43,222 nt of DNA from Roseomonas rosulenta (GTDB lineage Bacteria > Pseudomonadota > Alphaproteobacteria > Acetobacterales > Acetobacteraceae), in the NCBI RefSeq assembly GCF_016106005.1, contig NZ_JACADR010000009.1, positions 1 through 43,222 on the forward strand, given 5' to 3'. The notes beneath the pieces are model-generated. The model saw nothing but the letters and a program-made list of their open reading frames with translations, did no database searches and was not told where the DNA came from. Made by a program: the position numbers and the translations under genes. This document shows positions 1-6,645 of the stretch, piece by piece (position 1 is the stretch's first letter; each line of letters opens with the position of its first letter).

Positions 1-566
1 GCCGCATCCACCACCGCCGCGACGGCGCCGCCGCCCGCCAGCACCTTCGCCGCCACCGCGTAGAGCAGCGGCCCCACCCCCGCGACCACGACGCGGCGCC
101 CTGGCAGCACGCCCTGCGCCTTCAGCAGGATGGTCGCAGCCGCCAGGCCGATCACCCCCGGCAGCGTCCATCCGGGGAAGGGGATGATGCGTTCATGCGT
201 GCCGCAGCACAGCACCAGCGCGCGCGCCGTGACGGTGAAGGGCACGCCATCGGCGCCGAGCGCGGAGAGCGTGAAGGGCGCCGACGCATCGCCCGCCGGC
301 ACCAGCGGGCCGCCGCCCAGGCCCCAGACACGACAGCCGGTGCGGATATCGGCGCCGCTCGCCGACAGCGCGGACCGCAAGGCATCGCCGGCGCGGCGAT
401 CGGCATCCTGCGGCATCGCGAAGCCCGCGGGCGCGGCGCGATACACCTGCCCGCCGGGCAGCGACGATTCCTCCAGCAACACGGTGCGCGCGCCGCGCGA
501 TGCGGCCTCGGTCGCCGCAGCCATGCCGGCCGGGCCGCCACCCAGCACCGCGACATCGTGCATCAT
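1..566 (-). CDS. FAD/NAD(P)-dependent oxidoreductase, opine/amino-acid oxidase type (C-terminus off the left edge)
   Basis: Cytoplasmic flavoprotein, probably the large subunit of an amino-acid or opine dehydrogenase of the HcnB/OoxA/SoxA-alpha type, which oxidises a C-N bond and passes electrons through an Fe-S partner. Only the first 188 residues are present. The N-terminus has the dinucleotide-binding motif VAVLGGGPAGMAAA, then an acidic strand end and LPGG. Further on are CCGTHERIIPFPGWTLPGV, a hallmark of this family, and a second glycine-rich segment (VVVAGVGPLLYA) near the cut. The ATG at 566 shares ATGA with the stop of the (2Fe-2S) gene upstream, so the two are translationally coupled and presumably form one enzyme. 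The substrate cannot be read from the sequence; the divergent polar amino-acid importer suggests an amino-acid derivative. Confidence 0.85.
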   Translation of the reverse strand, partial: MMHDVAVLGGGPAGMAAATEAASRGARTVLLEESSLPGGQVYRAAPAGFAMPQDADRRAGDALRSALSASGADIRTGCRVWGLGGGPLVPAGDASAPFTLSALGADGVPFTVTARALVLCCGTHERIIPFPGWTLPGVIGLAAATILLKAQGVLPGRRVVVAGVGPLLYAVAAKVLAGGGAVAAVVDA

Positions 567-835
567 GCCGGCGTCACCACCTGGCCCGCCGCGACCGGCG
601 TCAGGCACGCCTGCACCAGACGGCCATCCACGCGCAGCAGGCATTGCTGGCACACGCCCATCATGCAGAAGGCCGTGCGCGGGCGTGCGGGATCGTCGCC
701 CTCGCCGAAGCGCCACTGCCCCGCGGCGATCAGCGCGGCCGCGAGACTCTGGCCGGGATGCGCCAGCACCGTACGGCCGCGCACCGTGATGGTGACGGCG
801 GTGGGGCGCGTGATGCCGGCGATGCGCAGATCCAT
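563..835 (-). CDS. (2Fe-2S)-binding subunit of the neighbouring FAD oxidoreductase
   Basis: A 90-residue ferredoxin-like subunit that carries one [2Fe-2S] cluster. The cysteine pattern C-x4-C-x2-C-x11-C (CMMGVCQQC followed by QAC near the C-terminus) matches the HcnA/OoxC small subunits and the N-terminal domain of sarcosine oxidase alpha. It is the first gene of a leftward two-gene unit, and its TGA overlaps the start of the FAD subunit by 4 bp. Stable pairing with that subunit is inferred from family knowledge and coupling. The start at 835 gives a normal-length protein beginning MDLRIAGITRPTAV. It is separated by 75 bp from the divergent ABC transporter operon. Confidence 0.85.
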   Translation of the reverse strand: MDLRIAGITRPTAVTITVRGRTVLAHPGQSLAAALIAAGQWRFGEGDDPARPRTAFCMMGVCQQCLLRVDGRLVQACLTPVAAGQVVTPA

Positions 836-910
836 GGCACGAGGATAAGCCGACGCATCGCGCGCGCAACTCCCGCGCGGGCTTGACGGCACCCTGCTTC
901 GCCCGGAACC

Positions 911-1681
911 ATGGTACCAATCGACCCCGGGATATCGCGCTTGGCCTTCCTCTCCATCGCTGGACTGACCGTGAGCTACGGCGGCAAGGTCGACGTCCTG
1001 CGCGATGTCTCGCTGGAGGTGGAACGCGGCGAGGTCGTGGGGCTGATCGGTCCTTCGGGATCGGGCAAGTCCACCATCCTGCGCACCCTGGTCGGCCTGA
1101 TGAAACCGAGGGCCGGGCGGGTCAGCGTCGATGGCGCGCCGATCGACTATTCCAGCCGCGGCAGCCTCCGCGCGGCGCGCGACCGCTTCGCCATCGTCTT
1201 CCAGCAGTACAACCTGTTCCAGAACATGACGGCGCTGCGCAACGTCGCCATCGCGCCCACGCTGGTGAAGAAGCGCGACCGCGCGCAGGTCGAGGCCGAG
1301 GCCCGCGCGCTGCTGGCCCGCGTCGGCCTGGCGGAGAAGGTGAATGCCTACCCGGACGAGCTCTCCGGCGGCCAGCAGCAGCGCGTGGCCATCGCGCGCG
1401 CCTTGGCGCTGAAGCCCGACATCCTGCTGCTCGACGAGGTGACCGCCGCACTCGACCCGGAACTGGTCGGCGAGGTTCTCGACACCATCCGCGCCCTGCA
1501 GCGCGACGGCATGACCATGCTGATCGTCAGCCACGAGATGGGCTTCATCCGCGAGGTCGCCTCCCGCGTCGCCTTCCTCGACCAGGGCAGCGTGGTCGAG
1601 GTCGGGCCGCCCGCCGAGATCTTCGACACGCCGAAAAGCGCGCGCCTTCGCGACTTCACATCCCGCATCCTGCGCCACTGA
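911..1681 (+). CDS. Polar amino-acid ABC transporter, ATP-binding protein
   Basis: Cytoplasmic ATPase of a GlnQ/HisP-type importer, 256 residues. It has Walker A GPSGSGKST (about 47-55), the signature LSGGQQQR (about 151-158), Walker B ILLLDE (about 171-176) and the switch histidine in SHEMGF (about 208). DEVTAALDPELV after Walker B is typical of the polar amino-acid subfamily. It is the first gene of the rightward operon ATPase, binding protein, permease, permease, DUF6282. The ATG at 911 is chosen; the first strand of the fold begins about 12 residues later (FLSIAGLTVSYGG), so a start slightly downstream is possible. Amino-acid or opine specificity is inferred from the subfamily and the divergent oxidase genes. 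Confidence 0.9.
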   Translation: MVPIDPGISRLAFLSIAGLTVSYGGKVDVLRDVSLEVERGEVVGLIGPSGSGKSTILRTLVGLMKPRAGRVSVDGAPIDYSSRGSLRAARDRFAIVFQQYNLFQNMTALRNVAIAPTLVKKRDRAQVEAEARALLARVGLAEKVNAYPDELSGGQQQRVAIARALALKPDILLLDEVTAALDPELVGEVLDTIRALQRDGMTMLIVSHEMGFIREVASRVAFLDQGSVVEVGPPAEIFDTPKSARLRDFTSRILRH

Positions 1682-1709
1682 CGGCGCGGCATAACCAAGG
1701 AGAACGCGC

Positions 1710-2534
1710 ATGACCGACCGCCGGGCCATCTTCGTGGGCGGCGCCGCCGCCGCCGCGGCCGCCGCCACGCTGCTGACGCCGAAGGACGCCGCCGCGCGCC
1801 CGCTCGAGGATATCCTGCGCGGCGGGGAACTGCGGGTCGGCGTGAACCCCACCCTGCCGCCGCGCGCCCTGTTCAACGACCGCAACGTGATCGACGGCTT
1901 CGAACCCGAGGTCGCTGCCGCCATCGCGCAGAAGCTGGGCGTGCGCCTCACGCTGCAGGCGGTGGGTTCGCCCGAGCGCATCCCGATGGTGGCGTCGGGC
2001 CGCATCGACTTCGTCATGGGGGCCATGAGCCGCACCAGCGAGCGCGCCAAGGTGATCGACTACACCGTGCCGGTGCATTCGGAGAACTACGGCATCGTCT
2101 CGGTCGCCGGCCGCGGCCTCACCACCATCGAGGCGCTGAACAAGCCCGAGGTGACGCTGGCGCAGGTGCGCGGCACCACGGCCATCCCCTACATCCAGCG
2201 TGCCATTCCCAACGCACAGGTTCTGCTGCTGGACAACTACCCCGATCGCAACCGCGCCATCGCGCAGGGGCGCGCGCAGGCATCCTTCGACGGTATCGAT
2301 TCCGTGCGCTTCGCGCTGCGGCCCTTCCGCCAGGTACAGTGGGAAGTCACCGCCGTGCCCGCCTTCGGCGTGACCTATTCCGGGCTGGGGGTGGCGAAGA
2401 ACAACGACTCGCTCCGGCTGTGGCTCAACATCGCGCTGTATGAGCTGCATACCGACGGCACCATCGAGCGCCTGTGGGAGAAGTGGTTCGACGGGCCGAT
2501 GTTCACCAAGGTGCCGGTCAGCCCGTTCTTCTGA
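1710..2534 (+). CDS. Polar amino-acid ABC transporter, periplasmic substrate-binding protein
   Basis: Periplasmic binding protein of the SBP_bac_3 family, 274 residues, feeding the two permeases that follow. The N-terminus has a twin arginine (TDRRAIFVGG) and an alanine-rich hydrophobic stretch ending near KDAAA, so Tat or Sec export is likely. The mature part begins LRVGVNPTLPPRALFND and has the family's FEPEVAAAIAQKLG and the domain-2 RGTTAIPY segment. An AAGGAG ribosome site at 1697-1702 sits 7 bp before the ATG. FVMGAMSRTSERAKVIDYT corresponds to the usual specificity-loop region (typically GMTITPERA), with serine and arginine in place of the common residues. Confidence 0.9.
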   Translation: MTDRRAIFVGGAAAAAAAATLLTPKDAAARPLEDILRGGELRVGVNPTLPPRALFNDRNVIDGFEPEVAAAIAQKLGVRLTLQAVGSPERIPMVASGRIDFVMGAMSRTSERAKVIDYTVPVHSENYGIVSVAGRGLTTIEALNKPEVTLAQVRGTTAIPYIQRAIPNAQVLLLDNYPDRNRAIAQGRAQASFDGIDSVRFALRPFRQVQWEVTAVPAFGVTYSGLGVAKNNDSLRLWLNIALYELHTDGTIERLWEKWFDGPMFTKVPVSPFF

Positions 2535-2540
2535 GGGCGC

Positions 2541-3215
2541 GTGAACTACAGCCTCATCTGGTCGCAGGTCACGCCCTACATCCCCTATCTGCTGGGGGGT
2601 GCGGTGCTGACGTTGCAGCTCGCGGTGATCTCCTTCCTCGTGGGCTGGGCGATCGGGCTGGTGAACGCATCCGTACTGCAGTTCGGCCCGCGGCCGGCGC
2701 GCCTGGTGGTACAGGGCTACGTTACCTTCTTCATCAACACGCCGCTGCTGGTGCAGATCTTCTTCATCTTCTTCGTGCTGCCGGATGTGGGGATCCTGCT
2801 GTCGCCCTACGCGGCGGTTGCCATCGGCATGTCGCTGAATGCGGGGGCGTATCTCACGGAAATCCAGCGCGCCGGCTTCCAGTCGCTCAGGCGGGAGGAG
2901 ATCGACGCCGCCACGGCGATGGGCTTTTCCGTGCCGCAGATGGTCTGGTACGTGATCCTGCCGCATATCGCCAAGGCGCTGTACCCGCCGCTGTCCAACC
3001 AGTTCATCATCCAGGTGATGACAACCTCGGTCGCCGCGATCTTCGCAGTCGAGGAACTGACCGGGCGCGCCTACAACGTGAACTCGCTGACCTTCCGCTC
3101 GCTCGAGGTCTTCTCCATCACCGCGATCATCTACGTGGTGCTCACCCTGGCCTGCTCGCTGGCGTTGGCCCTGCTCGGGCGCTGGCTGTTCCGCGTGAAG
3201 GCGAGGATCCTCTAG
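2541..3215 (+). CDS. Polar amino-acid ABC transporter, permease 1
   Basis: Inner-membrane permease of the HisMQ family, 224 residues, about five membrane segments. The cytoplasmic EAA loop is readable as EEIDAATAMGFSVPQ followed by the conserved LP (VILPH). A GTG start at 2541 follows the previous stop by 6 bp; no in-frame ATG lies nearby. It should dimerise with the permease encoded next. Nothing looks damaged. Confidence 0.88.
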   Translation: MNYSLIWSQVTPYIPYLLGGAVLTLQLAVISFLVGWAIGLVNASVLQFGPRPARLVVQGYVTFFINTPLLVQIFFIFFVLPDVGILLSPYAAVAIGMSLNAGAYLTEIQRAGFQSLRREEIDAATAMGFSVPQMVWYVILPHIAKALYPPLSNQFIIQVMTTSVAAIFAVEELTGRAYNVNSLTFRSLEVFSITAIIYVVLTLACSLALALLGRWLFRVKARIL

Positions 3216-3216
3216 C

Positions 3217-3906
3217 ATGTGGGAGCAGCTGCTCGAGGACGCGCCGCGCTTCTTCGGCCCCTACAACCTGCTGTTCCTGGGCGAGGCGCTGCTCAACACG
3301 TTGCTGCTCTCGTACCTAGGCGCGGCGATGGGCTTCGCCATCGGCTTCGGCCTGGCGATCGGGCGGCACCCGCGCCTGTACGGCGTGCTGCCGCTGCGCA
3401 TCGTCGCCACGCTCTATGTCGAGACCTTCCGGCGCATCCCGTTCCTGGTGAAGCTGATGTGCGTGTTCTTCGCCTTCCAGCTCTCGGGTGCGCAGGCCTC
3501 GCTGTTCACGGTCGCACTGGTCACCGTCGTGCTCTCGGCCGCCGCCTTCGCCGCCGAGATTGCACGCGCCGGAATCGAATCGGTCCCTGCGCCGCAATGG
3601 GACGCGGCGGAAGCGATGAATTTCTCCCGTTGGCGGGTGCTGACGCGCGTGGTGGCACCTCAATCCTGGCGCGTCGCACTGCCGCCGCTGTTCGGCTATG
3701 CGGTGGGCTTCATCAAGTCCACCTCCATCGCCTCGCAGATCGGCGTGCTGGAGCTGACCTACGCCGCCAAGATCCTGAACACGCGCGGCTTCTCCGCGCT
3801 GCTGTGCTTCGGAACCATCCTGGTCGTCTATTTCCTGATCTGCTGGCCCACCAAGCGCCTCGGCGAGAGGCTCGAGGCGCGGCTGGCCCACCGCACCGCA
3901 CGCTGA
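3217..3906 (+). CDS. Polar amino-acid ABC transporter, permease 2
   Basis: Second HisMQ-type permease, 229 residues, starting 1 bp after the previous stop. Its EAA loop reads QWDAAEAMNFSRWRV then VVAPQ. The normally invariant glycine is asparagine and the usual LP is AP, so this half's coupling loop is divergent. The remaining membrane segments look intact. An asymmetric pair with one degenerate loop is known in several importers, so a functional heterodimer is still expected. Confidence 0.87.
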   Translation: MWEQLLEDAPRFFGPYNLLFLGEALLNTLLLSYLGAAMGFAIGFGLAIGRHPRLYGVLPLRIVATLYVETFRRIPFLVKLMCVFFAFQLSGAQASLFTVALVTVVLSAAAFAAEIARAGIESVPAPQWDAAEAMNFSRWRVLTRVVAPQSWRVALPPLFGYAVGFIKSTSIASQIGVLELTYAAKILNTRGFSALLCFGTILVVYFLICWPTKRLGERLEARLAHRTAR

Positions 3907-3916
3907 GGACACCGCC

Positions 3917-4837
3917 ATGCCATTCACCCCGCCCGGAACGCATCTGCTGCAAGGTGCGATCGACTGCCACGTGCATTGCGCGCCGCACCTGTCGGGCCGT
4001 TCGGTGAACGTGTTCGATGCGGTACGCCAGGCGGCCGCGGCTGGGATGCGCGCCATCGGCATCATGTGCAACTTCCAGAACACCTCCGGCTTCGCCGCGT
4101 TGGCCAATGACGAGCTTGGTCACCTCGGCATCGAGGCTTTCGGCGGGCTGATCATGCAGCCCACTGCCGGCGGCGTGACGCTGGAGGCGGCGCGCACCGC
4201 CATCGGCTACGGCTACGGCCCCGGCACCGGCGCGCGCTTCGTCAGCCTGCCCACGCACCACACGCGCCATGTCGCGACCCGCGAGGGTCGCAGCCCCGCC
4301 TTCCTCGAGACGACCTTCTCGGTCCCCGAGAACGGCAAGGTGCCCGATCCCGTGCCCGCCATCATGGAGCTATGCGCCGCGAAGGACGTCGTATTCGACT
4401 GCGGCCATGTCTCGGGCCGCGAGGCCGTGGCGCTGACTGAGGAAGCCAAGCGCCGCGGCTGCACTCGCATCCGCACGCATTGCGCGCGCTACGCACCCGA
4501 TGAGATCGCCGCAATCGTGGCACTCGGCGGCTATGCCGAGTTCTCCTTCTTCGTGTTGACGCACGCGACCCAGGTCGGCCTCACCCACGTGGATGAGGAA
4601 AAGCACAAGATCGCTTCCAACAGCACCATCCAGGACTTCACGCCGCGGCTGCGCGCCGCGGGCGACCGCGCCATCGTCTCCTCCGACGCCGGCGTCTACC
4701 TGCTGCCGCCGCCGGTCGAGGCGTTCCGCGAATACCTCATGCTGATCGAGAGCGAAGGCTTCACCCAGGCCGAGATCCGCCGCATGTCGGCCGAGAACCC
4801 GGCTCGGTTGTTCCGTGTCGGCGGTGCGTCAGTGTGA
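3917..4837 (+). CDS. DUF6282 family TIM-barrel metal-dependent hydrolase
   Basis: A 306-residue cytoplasmic protein of the DUF6282 (amidohydrolase-like) family; the reaction is not known. It shows the metal-binding outline of an amidohydrolase: H18-V-H20 in AIDCHVHCAP, later histidines in FDCGHVSGRE and IRTHCARY, and an aspartate in IVSSDAGVYLL near the C-terminus. It lies 10 bp behind the permease and is the last gene of the operon, so it likely hydrolyses the imported compound or an oxidation product. Its 3' end overlaps the convergent universal stress gene by 9 bp. Confidence 0.8.
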   Translation: MPFTPPGTHLLQGAIDCHVHCAPHLSGRSVNVFDAVRQAAAAGMRAIGIMCNFQNTSGFAALANDELGHLGIEAFGGLIMQPTAGGVTLEAARTAIGYGYGPGTGARFVSLPTHHTRHVATREGRSPAFLETTFSVPENGKVPDPVPAIMELCAAKDVVFDCGHVSGREAVALTEEAKRRGCTRIRTHCARYAPDEIAAIVALGGYAEFSFFVLTHATQVGLTHVDEEKHKIASNSTIQDFTPRLRAAGDRAIVSSDAGVYLLPPPVEAFREYLMLIESEGFTQAEIRRMSAENPARLFRVGGASV

Positions 4838-5674
4838 GAGTAGCACCGGCACCGTCATCTCGCGCAGCAGCGATCGCGTGACGCCGCCCAGCAGGAACTC
4901 CCGCAGCCGCGAATGGCCATAGGCGCCGACCACCAGCAGGTCGGCCGAGAGCTCCGAGGCCCGGTTCAGCAGGATATCCGCCGCGCTGATCTCCGGCGCC
5001 ACGGTGTGCTCGACTGTCACCGTGACGCCATGCCGCGCGAGGTGCCGCGCGATGTCGGCGCCGGGCTCCTCGCCATGCGCGCCGAGCCCGACGCGCGGAT
5101 TGACCGCCGTGACCGTGACCGACTTTGCCTTCTCCAGCAGGGGCAGCGCGTCATGCACTGCGCGCGTCGCCTCCCGCCCGGCATTCCAGCCGACCAGGAT
5201 ACGTTCGCCGACCGTGGCAAAGCTGCCGGCATAGGGCACCACGAGCACCGGCCGGCCGGATTCAAAGATCGCCGCCGCCAGCACGCTGCCATCCGACGCC
5301 GTGCCCTCCGCCGGGTCGGCCTGGCCGAGGATGGCGAGGTCGGCGTAGCGCGCATGCAGGGAGACGAGCTCTGCCGTGATCCCCTCCACCAGGCGCCACT
5401 CGCCGGCGATGCCCTCACGCCGCAGGGTCTCGTTGAACGCCGCCTCGACCGTGGCGGCGGCGGCCATGGCCTCGGCCCGCATGCTCTCGATCAGCCCGGC
5501 CAGCACGGCGCCGCTGCCGGCATCCGCCGCACCCATGATCGGCGGCGTGACATCCACCACGAACAGGCCGGTCAGATGCGCCTGGTGCCGGCGCGCAAGA
5601 CCGGCGGCGACGGCGAGCCGCGCAGTCGCCTGCGGCGTGCCGTCGAGATGCACGAGGATGTCGTTGAAGGCCAT
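4829..5674 (-). CDS. Universal stress protein, two tandem USP domains
   Basis: Cytoplasmic nucleotide-binding stress protein of 281 residues, twice the single-domain length. Domain 1 starts FNDILVHLDGTPQA; domain 2 starts about residue 150 with ERILVGWNAGREAT. The ATP-binding signature G-x2-G-x9-G is clear in domain 2 (GAYGHSRLREFLLGG); the equivalent in domain 1 (ILGQADPAEGT) lacks the pattern, so only one domain probably binds ATP. A GGGAG ribosome site precedes the ATG. Upstream is an FNR/FixK-type box with a matching -10, so induction under low oxygen is likely. It converges on the DUF6282 gene with a 9-bp overlap. Confidence 0.9.
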   Translation of the reverse strand: MAFNDILVHLDGTPQATARLAVAAGLARRHQAHLTGLFVVDVTPPIMGAADAGSGAVLAGLIESMRAEAMAAAATVEAAFNETLRREGIAGEWRLVEGITAELVSLHARYADLAILGQADPAEGTASDGSVLAAAIFESGRPVLVVPYAGSFATVGERILVGWNAGREATRAVHDALPLLEKAKSVTVTAVNPRVGLGAHGEEPGADIARHLARHGVTVTVEHTVAPEISAADILLNRASELSADLLVVGAYGHSRLREFLLGGVTRSLLREMTVPVLLSH

Positions 5675-5710
5675 GGCGTTCTCCCACCCGTGTCTGGTGT
5701 CGTGGCCGGC

Positions 5711-5716
5711 AGATTA
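5711..5716 (-). promoter_or_regulatory. Predicted -10 element of the universal stress gene
   Basis: TAATCT on the minus strand, four of six to TATAAT, in otherwise G+C-rich sequence. It predicts transcription from about 5704, leaving a leader of about 30 nt. No good -35 is seen, as expected when an FNR-type activator sits at about -41. Confidence 0.5.
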
Positions 5717-5737
5717 GCCCTGAGCCTTCCCCCGCGC

Positions 5738-5751
5738 TTGATCCGCGTCAA
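5738..5751 (-). promoter_or_regulatory. FNR/FixK-type operator upstream of the universal stress gene
   Basis: TTGACGCGGATCAA on the minus strand matches the FNR/FixK/Anr consensus TTGAT-N4-ATCAA in 9 of 10 defined positions. Its centre is about 40 bp upstream of the start implied by the TAATCT -10 element, the usual position for class II activation. Known family biology: such boxes activate universal stress genes in low oxygen. The site falls in the 88-bp gap between iolE and the stress gene. Confidence 0.65.
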
Positions 5752-5762
5752 GCCGCCCGGAG

Positions 5763-6644
5763 TCAGTCGGCGCGGATCCGCCCCGCCAGCGCCGCGACAT
5801 GGTCGTGGCCCATGCGCGCATAGGTCAGCGGATGGGCGCGGGCCGGGTCCTGCTCCGCCTCCACCACCAGCCAGCCTTCATAGCCGCGCAGCGCGGCGAA
5901 GACCGCCGCGAAATCGACGCAGCCATCGCCCGGCACGGTGAAGACACCCTCGAGCACCGCGGCCAGGAAGGGCAGGTCGCGCGCCTTCGCCGCCGCCATC
6001 ACCGGCGCGCGCACATCCTTGCAGTGCACATGCGCGATGCGCCCGGCATGGCGCCGCGCCGCCGCCACGGGATCGCCGCCAGCGAAGGTCAAGTGGCCGG
6101 TGTCGAGCAGCAGATGGAAGTCCGGCCCGGTCGCGGCCATCAGCCGGTCGATCTCGGCCGCGGTCTCGATCACCGTGCCCATGTGGTGATGGTAGGCGAG
6201 GCGCAGGCCACGCGCCGCCATGCGCCGCGCCATCTCATCCAGCCGCGGCGCCAGCACGGCCCAGTCGGCCTCGCTCAGCACCGGCCGGCGCGACAGCGGC
6301 GTGGTGCGTTCGCCATGCACAGCGTGGGAGACCTCGGCGAAGACGCAGGCGGTGCAGCCCATGGCCTGCAGCAGCGCGAGATGCGGCTCGGCCGCCGCCA
6401 TCTCGGTCTCCAGGTCGCGTTCCAGCAGGCGCGACCCGTACCAACCGGAGGCCAGCGCCAGCCCGTGCCGTGCCAGGATCGGCGCCAGCGTCGCGGCCTC
6501 GCGCGGGAACTTGTTGCCCAGCTCCACCCCCGCGAAGCCGGCCTGTTTCGCTTCCGCCAGACAGGTCTCGAGCGGCGTCTCCGCGCCGAGCTCGGGCATG
6601 TCGTCATTGGTCCAGGTCAGCGGGTTGATGGCGAGGCGGATCAT
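5763..6644 (-). CDS. iolE: Myo-inosose-2 dehydratase (sugar isomerase/epimerase fold)
   Basis: Cytoplasmic TIM-barrel enzyme, 293 residues, converting 2-keto-myo-inositol to 3D-trihydroxycyclohexane-1,2-dione, the second step of inositol degradation. Typical IolE segments are LAINPLTWTNDD, FAGVELGNKFP, LAYHHHMGTVIET, LLLDTGHLTFAGGDP, HVHCKDVR and LVVEAEQDPA; the His/Glu/Asp in these supply the metal site. The ATG at 6644 is 1 bp beyond the iolD stop (6646), so it is co-translated behind iolD; a much longer upstream reading frame is a shadow of iolD. iolB, iolC and iolJ are not in the window. Confidence 0.9.
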   Translation of the reverse strand: MIRLAINPLTWTNDDMPELGAETPLETCLAEAKQAGFAGVELGNKFPREAATLAPILARHGLALASGWYGSRLLERDLETEMAAAEPHLALLQAMGCTACVFAEVSHAVHGERTTPLSRRPVLSEADWAVLAPRLDEMARRMAARGLRLAYHHHMGTVIETAAEIDRLMAATGPDFHLLLDTGHLTFAGGDPVAAARRHAGRIAHVHCKDVRAPVMAAAKARDLPFLAAVLEGVFTVPGDGCVDFAAVFAALRGYEGWLVVEAEQDPARAHPLTYARMGHDHVAALAGRIRAD

Positions 6645-6645
6645 C

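Noticed and set aside
883-911. TTGACG at 883 as a -35 for the divergent ABC operon
   Set aside because: At 17-bp spacing the -10 would be GAACCA, which is too poor and would overlap the start codon.
1656-3218. 520-codon open frame on the minus strand across the polar amino-acid importer genes
   Set aside because: Antisense to three genes with clear family motifs; its protein is a low-complexity R/H/Q/G-rich string, as expected from high-GC shadow frames.
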